The notes: generated by a model not told the origin, from the sequence alone. DNA of 14,942 nt from an uncultured Treponema sp. (GCA_905372265.1 CAJPOL010000037.1:1-14942); one strand, 5' to 3'; shown: positions 1 to 5,890, counted from the first letter of the stretch. Translations and numbers: made by a program.

Positions 1-152
1 TTTTTCAGAACGTGAATGGCATACTTTCGGTTGTAACCGGTTGTTGCGATGAACTGATCGAGGATTTTCGTCTTTTGCTTCTTTGCTGCCGTACAATACC
101 GTTTGGCCGTTTCTTCGCTCAATTTCTTTTTCGTTTTCATGTCTAACCCCAT
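1..152 (-). CDS. Transposase N-terminus (partial, runs off window)
   Basis: An open minus-strand frame runs from an ATG at 152 to the window edge with no stop, giving about 50 residues. It begins MGLDMKTKKKLSEETAKRY and ends with TTGYNRKYAIHVLK. The very basic N-terminus followed by the 'ATTGYNRKYAIHVL' helix resembles the start of integrase-core (DDE) transposases of a family I recall as common in treponemes (annotated ISNCY or IS481-like). That assignment rests on memory of the N-terminus only, because the catalytic core lies outside the window. The start at 152 is preferred because AAGGA lies 8 nt upstream. An in-frame ATG at 140 has no good ribosome binding site. Whether the gene is intact cannot be judged. 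Confidence 0.6.
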   Translation of the reverse strand, partial: MGLDMKTKKKLSEETAKRYCTAAKKQKTKILDQFIATTGYNRKYAIHVLK

Positions 153-155
153 TGT

Positions 156-170
156 GCCCTTCCTTAGGGC
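156..170 (-). promoter_or_regulatory. Hairpin holding the transposase ribosome binding site
   Basis: On the minus strand the leader reads GCCCT-AAGGA-AGGGC and is followed 3 nt later by the transposase ATG. The perfect 5-bp arms place the Shine-Dalgarno core AAGGA exactly in the loop. Such structures could limit transposase translation from read-through transcripts, as known for some other insertion sequences. Here the role is inference. Confidence 0.4.
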
Positions 171-180
171 TTGTATTTTC

Positions 181-237
181 CGGTTAGATTTTTACGTGAT
201 GCACCACTTCTTTTTCGGTTAGATTTAACGTGATGCA
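181..237. repeat. Two tandem direct repeats at the IS terminus
   Basis: Copy 1 (181-203) and copy 2 (216-237) share CGGTTAGATTT and ACGTGATGCA, differing only by one inserted T and a T/A change in the middle. The period is about 35 bp. Both lie between the transposase start and the presumed outer end of the element. They are probably terminal and subterminal transposase-binding sites (inference). Confidence 0.6.
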
Positions 238-247
238 ATGCGCGTTC

Positions 248-277
248 TTGACAGCACGGCTTTTAAGATAGTAATAT
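248..277 (+). promoter_or_regulatory. Candidate sigma-70 promoter of the perR-like gene
   Basis: A consensus -35 box TTGACA (248-253) is followed after 18 bp by TAATAT (272-277), which matches 4 of 6 consensus -10 bases. It lies about 45 bp upstream of the preferred start at 322 and only about 11 bp from the insertion-sequence end. Confidence 0.5.
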
Positions 278-280
278 CTT
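265..280. promoter_or_regulatory. perR: Palindromic operator candidate over the perR -10 box
   Basis: AAGATAGTAATATCTT is an inverted repeat with 6-bp arms around GTAA. It covers the -10 box at 272-277, where a bound repressor would block RNA polymerase. Fur-family repressors often repress themselves, so this is a candidate autoregulatory site. The arm spacing is not the classical 7-1-7 PerR box, so the identity of the binding protein is inference. Confidence 0.4.
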
Positions 281-321
281 ACACGCGCAAAACAGCGTTA
301 TATCATCGAGAGGATTTTATT

Positions 322-738
322 ATGAAGAAAGAAACAGCCTATAAGCATTCGCGCCAACGGGAAGCCTTATTCAATCTTTTGTGTTCAACAAAGATACACC
401 CGACGGCTGCATGGCTTTATGATGAATTACGGAAAGATTTTCCCCATTTAAGTCAGGGCACTGTTTACCGTAATCTTAATATCCTAGTCGAACAGCGCCG
501 TATTAAAGCGCTTAATACCGGCAGCGGGTTTGCTCATTTTGACGCCGACATGAGCTTACATCATCATGTCATTTGCACCTGTTGCGGTAAAGTAGAGGAT
601 GTTGAAGTTCCCCACACTGTCTGGCAAGAAAGTGCTGCCGCCCAAGCAAGCGGTTATCAGATTGAAAGTCTCCGATTGGATTTTTTTGGTCTGTGCCCCG
701 ACTGTCAGAAAAAGCAGTCTGATGCTATAGAAGCATAA
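322..738 (+). CDS. perR: PerR-type Fur-family transcriptional repressor
   Basis: This 138-residue protein is a metal-dependent, DNA-binding repressor of the Fur superfamily. The N-terminal winged helix includes HPTAAWLYDEL and SQGTVYRNLNIL (about residues 26-55). The C-terminal dimerisation half carries two zinc-binding pairs, C85/C88 and C125/C128. By alignment from memory with B. subtilis PerR, all five regulatory-metal ligands are present: H26, D74, H80, H82 and D93. An Asp rather than Glu at the last position is a published mark of PerR over Fur. In PerR, iron at this site catalyses oxidation of the histidines by peroxide, releasing DNA. The frame is open upstream to 238, but the ATG at 322 has GAGAGGA before it and gives normal family length. 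No peroxide-defence gene is adjacent; tmpA follows after 40 bp. Role as a peroxide sensor is inferred from residues only. Confidence 0.82.
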   Translation: MKKETAYKHSRQREALFNLLCSTKIHPTAAWLYDELRKDFPHLSQGTVYRNLNILVEQRRIKALNTGSGFAHFDADMSLHHHVICTCCGKVEDVEVPHTVWQESAAAQASGYQIESLRLDFFGLCPDCQKKQSDAIEA

Positions 739-757
739 TGCTTTCTATAAGCTTATA
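727..757. promoter_or_regulatory. Two adjacent palindromes at the perR end / tmpA upstream region
   Basis: AAGCATAATGCTT (731-743) is a perfect 6-1-6 palindrome containing the perR stop codon. With flanking ATAG/CTAT it can form a roughly 10-bp hairpin with one bulged T. TATAAGCTTATA (746-757) is a perfect 12-bp palindrome right after it, 22 bp before tmpA. No run of T follows, so a terminator is unlikely. Fur-family operators are AT-rich palindromes of similar design, so one or both could control tmpA. I see no convincing -35/-10 pair for tmpA here, and it may be transcribed from the perR promoter. Confidence 0.35.
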
Positions 758-778
758 TATAGAGAGATGGAGGTCTAA

Positions 779-1819
779 ATGAGTAAAATATTGAGAATAT
801 ATGTCTCGCTTTTCTGTGCGGTTGCCGTACTATACGGCGTTACCGGATGTAAGTCAAAACCGGATGTAAAACAGGCCCCCCCTGCTCCGGCAAAACCGGC
901 GCAAACAGGTTCCAGTGCAGAGCAAAAGACTGCGGAGGAACTCCTCAAAGAACTGGAGAAAGTCCGCGCAGAGGCGATTGAATTGAAAGCGGATACGGCT
1001 TATCCTGCACAATTTAAGACAGCCGAAGATGCTGCCGCGCAAGCAAAAAGCGCCTTTGAATCAAAACGTTTTGCCGACTCGCAGAAAAAAGCGCAGCAGG
1101 CTATCACGCAGTACCGTACGTTGATAAATCAGATGCGTATTGCTGCAATAAAGGCAAAAATCGATGAGCATGATTTATCGGCCTATGATGCTGAAAGCTA
1201 TAAAAAAGCCGAAGAACTGTTTGGTAAGATCGCTTCGCTTTACGATACCGATCCGTCAGGCGCTTTTGAAGCGTCCGAACAAGCGCTCGGTTATTATGAG
1301 TCCGTTGCGAATGCCGGTTTTGCAGCTTTGATGGGCGATGCAAAGAAAAAAGCTGATGAGGCAAAAGAACGCTGCGATTCCGTAAAAGCTGCCGCAGCTA
1401 TGAGCGATGACTATACCAATACGGTTAACCAATACCGTAAAGCGGACATTGCTGCGAAGGATAATAAATACGAGCAAGCCTACAACGGCTACATGGCTGC
1501 TGCGGAGGAGTTCGGCCGTATCTACGAAATGGTGCAAAAAAAACGGGTGCAAGCCTTTGAAGCGATGAAAAAAGCAAAAGCGCGCCAAGATGAAAGCTCG
1601 CAGCTTGCCAAAGATGCCGACCGTGAAGCGCCGCTTCCGGAAGATGCCGAAGGGTTCTCTTCTGAGCCGATCGATATAGAATCGCTTAAACTTCCGGCAG
1701 GGAACACCGGCACGGACTCTAGTTCGTCGTCTGATGCGAGTCCCTCTTCTATGAAAGAAATGCAAGAGGAGGCCATGAACGGTGAGGCGGCCGAAACGGA
1801 GAACGGAGGTAATGAATGA
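779..1819 (+). CDS. tmpA: TmpA-like treponemal membrane lipoprotein
   Basis: This 346-residue protein matches the known length of T. pallidum TmpA (about 345 residues), a lipoprotein antigen of unknown function. An N-terminal signal peptide ends in the lipobox VTGC (Cys24), so the mature protein should be lipid-anchored. A short Pro/Ala-rich linker follows, then long Ala/Lys/Glu-rich helical repeats (about residues 50-270) resembling degenerate TPR or coiled-coil units. The segment ARQDESSQLAKDADREAPLPE (265-290 region) is the part that most reminds me of TmpA. The tail is Ser- and Glu-rich and low complexity. GGAGG sits 7 nt before the ATG. The stop codon overlaps the start of the next gene as ATGA, the arrangement I recall for tmpA-tmpB in T. 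pallidum; homologues are described in T. phagedenis. No molecular function is known. Confidence 0.75.
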   Translation: MSKILRIYVSLFCAVAVLYGVTGCKSKPDVKQAPPAPAKPAQTGSSAEQKTAEELLKELEKVRAEAIELKADTAYPAQFKTAEDAAAQAKSAFESKRFADSQKKAQQAITQYRTLINQMRIAAIKAKIDEHDLSAYDAESYKKAEELFGKIASLYDTDPSGAFEASEQALGYYESVANAGFAALMGDAKKKADEAKERCDSVKAAAAMSDDYTNTVNQYRKADIAAKDNKYEQAYNGYMAAAEEFGRIYEMVQKKRVQAFEAMKKAKARQDESSQLAKDADREAPLPEDAEGFSSEPIDIESLKLPAGNTGTDSSSSSDASPSSMKEMQEEAMNGEAAETENGGNE

Positions 1820-2544
1820 AAAAAACAGCTCTTTTTTGTCTCTTGACAGTATTTATCGGTTCCGCGGCGCTGTTTGCGGTTTCCTACGACAATAATGAAT
1901 TTCAACGTAAAAGCCGCGCATATTCTGAATTGGCAAAAAATGCCTATGATGAAGGAAACTATGACGGTTCCATCGAATATGCCCGCCTTGCCGAAGAATA
2001 TGCGCAGAAATCTGCGGATTATATTCAATATATGCTTGCACGTATTGAGGCGGAACAGGCGATGAATAAGGCGCGTACACGCTATGCGTGGGCAAAAAAT
2101 AATAAAGCGGAAGCAAAATATCCTGAGGCGTTTCAAACGGCAACCGAGGCGCTTCTTGCAGGGATATCCGCATTTGAAAAAGATGATTTTGATGTTGCCG
2201 TTGTGTGCGCCAAGAAAGTTATGGATGCTTTAGCGGTAATAACCGGCGATGAATCGTCATTCGCAACGCTTCCCTCCGAATACCGTGTCCGTACATGGCG
2301 CGGCGAGCGGGATTGTCTATGGAATATTGCCAAAGATAAGGCTATTTACGGCGATCCGCACATGTGGCGTAAGCTCTATGAGGCGAACAAAGACCGGCTG
2401 CCCGATAAAAATAATCCGAACTGGCTTGAGCCGGATATTATTCTCACGATACCAAGTATCCGCGGTGAAAAGCGTAGCGGGTTGTACGACCCCGCGGCGA
2501 CTTACACAACGCTTCCGCCTGCCCAAAAGTCAAAAAAACGGTAA
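1816..2544 (+). CDS. tmpB: TmpB-like exported protein with LysM-type C-terminus
   Basis: This 242-residue protein has a signal peptide ending LFA (residue 21) without a lipobox cysteine, so it should be exported and soluble or periplasmic. Residues 30-140 are helical and TPR-like: 'YSELAKNAYDEGNYDGSI' and 'YPEAFQTATEALLAGISAF' have repeat-like spacing. Residues about 156-213 look like a LysM domain: YRVRTWRGERDCLWNIA, then WRKLYEANKDRL, then LEPDIILTIP. LysM domains bind peptidoglycan, so the protein may sit on the cell wall. Its ATG overlaps the tmpA stop (ATGA) and GGAGG lies 6 nt upstream inside tmpA, implying translational coupling. As I recall, T. pallidum TmpB is longer (about 325 residues) because of an Ala/Glu/Lys repeat tract. 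That tract is short or missing here. A strong terminator follows. Confidence 0.7.
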   Translation: MKKTALFCLLTVFIGSAALFAVSYDNNEFQRKSRAYSELAKNAYDEGNYDGSIEYARLAEEYAQKSADYIQYMLARIEAEQAMNKARTRYAWAKNNKAEAKYPEAFQTATEALLAGISAFEKDDFDVAVVCAKKVMDALAVITGDESSFATLPSEYRVRTWRGERDCLWNIAKDKAIYGDPHMWRKLYEANKDRLPDKNNPNWLEPDIILTIPSIRGEKRSGLYDPAATYTTLPPAQKSKKR

Positions 2545-2618
2545 ACTCGGAATACCGACAGCTTCTAAAAGACATCCTTTGACTTTTAGAAGCTGTTTTT
2601 TGTACCGGTATAAAAGTC
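2525..2618 (+). promoter_or_regulatory. Possible attenuator: pairings that compete with the tmpB terminator
   Basis: AAAAGTCAAA at the end of tmpB (2525-2534) is perfectly complementary over 10 bp to TTTGACTTTT (2578-2587). That segment forms part of the loop and 3' arm of the terminator at 2559-2601. A second copy of AAAAGTC (2612-2618) can pair with the same GACTTTT (2581-2587). Forming either pairing would break the terminator. The alternative stems are AT-rich and weaker than the 13-bp terminator stem, so the competition may be fortuitous. If real, it would control read-through into metQ. Confidence 0.3.
2559..2601 (+). terminator. Strong rho-independent terminator after tmpB
   Basis: A perfect 13-bp inverted repeat (CAGCTTCTAAAAG at 2559-2571, CTTTTAGAAGCTG at 2583-2595, 11-nt loop) is directly followed by six T (2596-2601). 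It lies 14 nt after the tmpB stop codon and should end the perR/tmpA/tmpB unit. Confidence 0.85.
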
Positions 2619-2663
2619 ATCCCTTTTTAATCTCTACAATTTTTCTAAAGGAGTCTTGAGAAT

Positions 2664-3464
2664 ATGAGAAAATTATCCGCTGCAATGCTCGCAATTATTT
2701 TTTTTGCAGGAGTTACCCTTTCATGCACAAAAAAAGATGATTCGCATCTGCTGACCGTCGCTGCTACGCCTGAACCGCATAAAGCAATTTTAGAGCTTGC
2801 GGTACCGCTGCTTGCAAAAGAAAATATTACCCTGAAAATAACCGAATTTACCGATTATATTACTCCCAATGAAACAGTTGAAACCGGAGATCAACTTGCT
2901 AATTTTTTCCAACATGTTCCCTATATGGAGAGTTTTAATAAGGAACACGGTTATCATTTGGTAAGTATAGGAGCAATCCACGTTGAACCGCTTGCATTGT
3001 ATTCAAAAAAATACGCGCATATTTCCGAATTCAAAAGCGGAGATACGATTGCAATCCCTAACGATCCGACCAATGAAGCCCGTGCGCTGCTTTTACTTGC
3101 TGCGGAGAAAATCATTACATTAAGCGAAGATGCCGGTCTCATGGCAACGCCGCTTTCGATTGTGGAAAACCCCTATAATTTACGCTTTGTAGAGGTAGAG
3201 GCGGCTTCGCTGCCCCGTGTACTTGCCGATGTTGAAGGCGCAATAATCAATGGGAATTACGCAATCCCGGCCGGTTTATCCGCTGCAAAAGACAGTCTTT
3301 TAGTTGAGGGAAAAGACTCGCCTTATGCCAATGTTATTGCCGTCAAACAGGGCAATGAAAACGACCCGCGTATTAAGGCGCTGGTGAAAGCTCTGCAAAG
3401 CGATGCAGTACGGAACTATATCTTAAATACATATCCCAATGGGGAAGTGGTGCCGGCATTTTAA
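2664..3464 (+). CDS. metQ: MetQ/NlpA-family methionine-binding lipoprotein
   Basis: This 266-residue protein is the substrate-binding part of a methionine ABC importer (NlpA/MetQ family, T. pallidum Tp32 type). The signal peptide ends TLSC with Cys21 as the lipid-attachment site. The mature part starts LLTVAATPEPHKAILELAVP. It goes on with ITLKITEFTDYITPNETVETGDQLANFFQHVPYM split over residues 56-90, then AIPNDPTNEARALLLLA and VEAASLPRVLADVEGAIINGNYA, all hallmark segments of the family. AAAGGAG lies 10 nt upstream of the ATG. No metN (ATPase) or metI (permease) gene is next to it, so it must use a transporter encoded elsewhere. I recall the same separation in T. pallidum. Ligand identity (L-methionine or a related compound) is inferred from the family. 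Promoter evidence is weak: TATAAA at 2609-2614 has no good -35. Confidence 0.88.
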   Translation: MRKLSAAMLAIIFFAGVTLSCTKKDDSHLLTVAATPEPHKAILELAVPLLAKENITLKITEFTDYITPNETVETGDQLANFFQHVPYMESFNKEHGYHLVSIGAIHVEPLALYSKKYAHISEFKSGDTIAIPNDPTNEARALLLLAAEKIITLSEDAGLMATPLSIVENPYNLRFVEVEAASLPRVLADVEGAIINGNYAIPAGLSAAKDSLLVEGKDSPYANVIAVKQGNENDPRIKALVKALQSDAVRNYILNTYPNGEVVPAF

Positions 3465-3505
3465 ACTTTTGCGCCGTTCCGTTTTTATTTTTTGCGAGGT
3501 GATTT

Positions 3506-4195
3506 ATGAAGGACACAACAAACAGAGCTCGTGCGGTCCGCCGTATGTGCTTTACGCAGATACTCATGCTATTTTTTTGTATATACGGAACACTGTATGC
3601 CGATGAAAAAGGCGATGCGTTGACACACTACCGTACAGGACGCAATTTGGATGCCGCCGGTAGAACGGAAGAGGCAAAAGAGCACTATACGGAAGCTGTC
3701 CGCATCTGCCAGAATGAATTAAAGAATAACAGCCGCAATATGGATTCCTATACCGTCTATACATGGTCACTTTTCCGCCTTCATCACTATCGTGAAACAG
3801 TGGCTGTTTGTAACGAGGCGCTTAAAATTGCTTCCGACAGGCGGATTATCGAAACTTTGGGCGAAGCATATTTCTTTGTCGGCGATTATAAAGAATCGTT
3901 ACGCAACATGGAACGCTATATCGATATGGCGCCGACAGGTGAGCGGATCAGTATTGCCTATTTTTACGCCGGTGATATTTACCGGCTTACAAAACGCTAC
4001 CAAAAAGCCGACATAGCATATTCTGCGGCCGTGTATTTGGAGCCGTCTAATCCGCTCTGGTGGTACCGGCTCGGTCTTGCACGCGAACAAGCCGGTCAAA
4101 AGCAATCAGCGCAAGAAGCCTATCAGAAAGCGTTGAATATACGGAAAGATTATAAAGAGGCAGCCGATGCCTTAATCCGCGTCCAATCCCTTTAA
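3506..4195 (+). CDS. Exported TPR-repeat protein
   Basis: This 229-residue protein has a basic N-terminus and a hydrophobic segment (residues 16-32) ending LYA, which fits a cleavable signal peptide. Roughly five tetratricopeptide-type units follow: about 38-70, 83-110, 113-146, 148-180 and 183-216. The last two are the clearest, for example SIAYFYAGDIYRLTKRYQKA and WWYRLGLAREQAGQKQSAQE. TPR arrays are protein-binding scaffolds, so it probably assembles or escorts an envelope complex. The partner is unknown. GAGGTGA lies about 5 nt before the ATG. It starts 41 bp after metQ without an obvious terminator between, so it may be co-transcribed, though no shared function is evident. Its stop codon overlaps that of the convergent minus-strand gene within TTTAAA. 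Confidence 0.75.
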   Translation: MKDTTNRARAVRRMCFTQILMLFFCIYGTLYADEKGDALTHYRTGRNLDAAGRTEEAKEHYTEAVRICQNELKNNSRNMDSYTVYTWSLFRLHHYRETVAVCNEALKIASDRRIIETLGEAYFFVGDYKESLRNMERYIDMAPTGERISIAYFYAGDIYRLTKRYQKADIAYSAAVYLEPSNPLWWYRLGLAREQAGQKQSAQEAYQKALNIRKDYKEAADALIRVQSL

Positions 4196-5229
4196 AGATT
4201 GGCTTCCTGCTGCACCATATAGGGGATGCTTAATAAAAGTTCGTCTACGCCTGTGATAATGTTCCGCAGGCGCACCCGCTCTTTAAATTTTAAAAGATGT
4301 TTAAAAATATACAGCGATGCTTCCAGAGTCTTTCCTATCATGCCGGGGAGCGGGATTCGTATCTGAATTATCCATCGAGAGATAAAGATCATCGATTGTA
4401 AGAAAACCGCTTTCTCAAGGCCGTTCAGCAGCGCCCCGCTTGTAAGAGAAAAAGATCCGATACTTATCAGCTCTCTGCCGATAGGAATAAAACTATGGCA
4501 TACAATGATTCCAAGACTTGAAAGAATCATCGTAACCGGATGGATTTTTTGCTTTTCCGCGAGACAGAGTATGAGGGCAGCTCCCAATATGCTCAACTGT
4601 ATAGGGAGAGTTCTTGAGAAAAAAAGGAGAGTCAGCAGCAGCAAACCGGCGAAAAAGCGGAAAAGAGGATGCTCGGCGTGCATATAATCCTCAACCGGTT
4701 GAACCGGCGCGCATAGTTTTCCGGCTGTTATTTGCGCATACCATTCGGATTCGGCGGTAAATTTTTCACAAAAAATACCGAGCAACAGCGCTGATACCGC
4801 CCCGATACAGAGAAAAGGCGGTACCATGTACCAAATACCTTTACCGAATATAAAGAACCGGCCAATACATAGTTGTAGTATATTGGAAACAAATGCACCC
4901 GCAACACTGATTCCGGCAAAAGAGATGACCTTGCGGGAAATTCCGCGCAGGCTGTACATCATCAAAGCAGCGCCTAACGTACCCGCAGCAGAAAAAAGCA
5001 CAAGATACGAAAAAAGAGTTCCGCTGATAACAGCTTGCCCGATGATCTTTATACATGCTAATAAAAGAAACGATCGGAACGGCAGCACATCCAGGGCAAG
5101 CATGAGCGGAACATTTGCAAGACCTATCCGTAAAAACGGCAGCGGCTTAGGGATCACAAATTCAACTGCTGAAAGGAAAAAACACAATGCGCCGAAAACC
5201 GGCACTAATGCCTCCTGCTTTTTATTCAT
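4192..5229 (-). CDS. Gx-transporter / heptaprenyl diphosphate synthase component I family membrane protein with EcfT-like C-terminus
   Basis: This 345-residue integral membrane protein has a first half (about 1-160) of the Gx_transp/Hpre_diP_synt_I family. The signature KPLPFLRIGLANVPLMLAL is at 28-46, with about six hydrophobic segments. That family is placed in the same fold clan as ECF-transporter S components; the prenyl-synthase name is historical and its substrate is uncertain. A hydrophilic linker (about 155-185) leads to a second half with hydrophobic stretches at 190-205, 212-225, 234-250 and 265-290. A C-terminal amphipathic part, LEASLYIFKHLLKFKERVR (302-320), resembles the EcfT/CbiQ energy-coupling subunit. 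I see no clear EcfT Ala-Arg motifs, so this half is tentative. No ATPase gene is adjacent. It starts 3 nt after the slyD stop with no good ribosome binding site, so its translation is probably coupled. Confidence 0.7.
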   Translation of the reverse strand: MNKKQEALVPVFGALCFFLSAVEFVIPKPLPFLRIGLANVPLMLALDVLPFRSFLLLACIKIIGQAVISGTLFSYLVLFSAAGTLGAALMMYSLRGISRKVISFAGISVAGAFVSNILQLCIGRFFIFGKGIWYMVPPFLCIGAVSALLLGIFCEKFTAESEWYAQITAGKLCAPVQPVEDYMHAEHPLFRFFAGLLLLTLLFFSRTLPIQLSILGAALILCLAEKQKIHPVTMILSSLGIIVCHSFIPIGRELISIGSFSLTSGALLNGLEKAVFLQSMIFISRWIIQIRIPLPGMIGKTLEASLYIFKHLLKFKERVRLRNIITGVDELLLSIPYMVQQEANL

Positions 5230-5232
5230 AGC

Positions 5233-5763
5233 TTAATGGCAGCCTGAACATCCGCCGCAACCGCCGGCGCCTTCACCCGATCCGCAGCTGCCTCCGCCGC
5301 ATCCGCAGCCCGTTACAGGCTGAAGAGCTGCTGCGATTTCTTCTTCCGAGGCAGTACGCACTTCGACAATTTTAATATCAAAGTAAAGCGTCTCCCCTGC
5401 CAGCTGATGATTAGTATCAATGGTAACCATATCATCTTGGATGGCCGTAATAGTGAACGGTCCATGATGCGATTCAAATTCCATTCCCACCGTTAATTCG
5501 ATATTCGAGGGAAATTGGCTGCGGGGTATCTGCCTAATTGCCTCTTCCCGTCTTTCCCCATATCCGTCTTGCGGCGGAATAGTAAGCGAAAATGCTTCTC
5601 CTGCTTCACGGCCTTCAAGCGCTCTTTCCAGCCCCGGAATCAGGAGATTATATCCGTGTACATATTCAAGCGGCCCCAGCTGTTCCGATGAATCTAAAAT
5701 CTGCTGCGCTTCATCTTTTAAGGTATACTCGAGTAAAACCATACAATCCGTAGAAATTTTCAT
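5233..5763 (-). CDS. slyD: SlyD-type FKBP peptidyl-prolyl isomerase with Cys-rich tail
   Basis: This 176-residue protein is a cytoplasmic FKBP-fold prolyl cis-trans isomerase and chaperone of the SlyD class. The FKBP core begins MKISTDCMVLLEYTLKD, with GYNLLIPGLERALEGREAGE and IPPQDGYGERREEAIRQIP. The flap-inserted chaperone domain follows (FTITAIQDDMVTIDTNHQLA), and the fold closes with ETLYFDIKIVEVR. The tail of about 25 residues is almost all Gly, Ser and Cys, with six cysteines and a final His. This matches the nickel/zinc-binding tail of classical SlyD, which aids metalloenzyme maturation. An in-frame ATG at 5781 exists, but the start at 5763 matches family N-termini. Neither start has a strong ribosome binding site. 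It heads an apparent two-gene unit with the Gx-family gene. Confidence 0.88.
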   Translation of the reverse strand: MKISTDCMVLLEYTLKDEAQQILDSSEQLGPLEYVHGYNLLIPGLERALEGREAGEAFSLTIPPQDGYGERREEAIRQIPRSQFPSNIELTVGMEFESHHGPFTITAIQDDMVTIDTNHQLAGETLYFDIKIVEVRTASEEEIAAALQPVTGCGCGGGSCGSGEGAGGCGGCSGCH

Positions 5764-5784
5764 GGTCTTATGATACCCCATTTT

Positions 5785-5822
5785 CCCGTTTCGGGCAAGC
5801 GAGGCGCTTTGATCCTTAGGAT
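5785..5822 (-). promoter_or_regulatory. Three short hairpins in the slyD leader
   Basis: In the 60 bp before slyD three small inverted repeats follow each other: CCCG-TTT-CGGG (5785-5795), AAGCG-AGG-CGCTT (5797-5809) and the 11-bp palindrome ATCCTTAGGAT (5812-5822). Read on the minus strand they would give a compact structured 5' leader just ahead of weak ribosome binding sites. Function is unknown; chance is possible for each repeat alone. Confidence 0.3.
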
Positions 5823-5837
5823 AACCGTATTAAAATG

Positions 5838-5867
5838 CAATATTTTTTCAGTGTTTTTTAAATATTG
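5838..5867. promoter_or_regulatory. Operator-like inverted repeat between slyD and murQ
   Basis: CAATATTT (5838-5845) and AAATATTG (5860-5867) form perfect 8-bp arms. Their centres are 22 bp apart, about two helical turns, as expected for a dimeric regulator on one face of DNA. The site is in an AT-rich divergent region, about 25 bp upstream of the murQ -35 candidate. No regulator gene is adjacent, and intrinsic AT-richness makes chance arms more likely. Confidence 0.35.
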
Positions 5868-5890
5868 TGAAAATTTGTTTTTAATTTGGG

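Larger units (their letters stand above)
1..237 (-). mobile_element. Insertion sequence, one terminus (partial)
   Basis: The segment holds the start of a transposase gene on the minus strand (from about 152) and about 85 bp of non-coding sequence between that start and a presumed outer end near 237. The presumed outer end, read inward on the minus strand, starts TGCATCACGTTAAATC and is repeated once more 35 bp further in. The body continues beyond position 1, so neither the opposite terminal repeat nor a target-site duplication can be seen. The exact outer boundary is inferred from the repeat edge, not proven. The element ends about 11 bp before the -35 box of the perR-like gene. Confidence 0.6.

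Noticed and set aside
238..321. N-terminal extension of the PerR-like frame to an ATG at 238
   Set aside because: It starts at the IS edge before the promoter, has no family match, and the ATG at 322 has a good ribosome binding site and normal length.
1104..1364. Antisense open frames across tmpA, tmpB and other genes (for example 1256-1765, 1522-2136 and 6593-7000 on the minus strand)
   Set aside because: They show no recognisable domains or ribosome binding sites and lie opposite genes with clear family matches.
2602..2663. SAM or S-box type riboswitch before metQ
   Set aside because: Only about 60 nt lie between the terminator and the start codon, and no S-box core elements are visible.
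3465..3505. Terminator between metQ and the TPR gene
   Set aside because: There are T-runs in this stretch but no preceding hairpin with adequate arms.
4183..4202. Strong bidirectional terminator at the TPR/Gx junction
   Set aside because: The arms are only 6 bp and neither strand has a following T-run.
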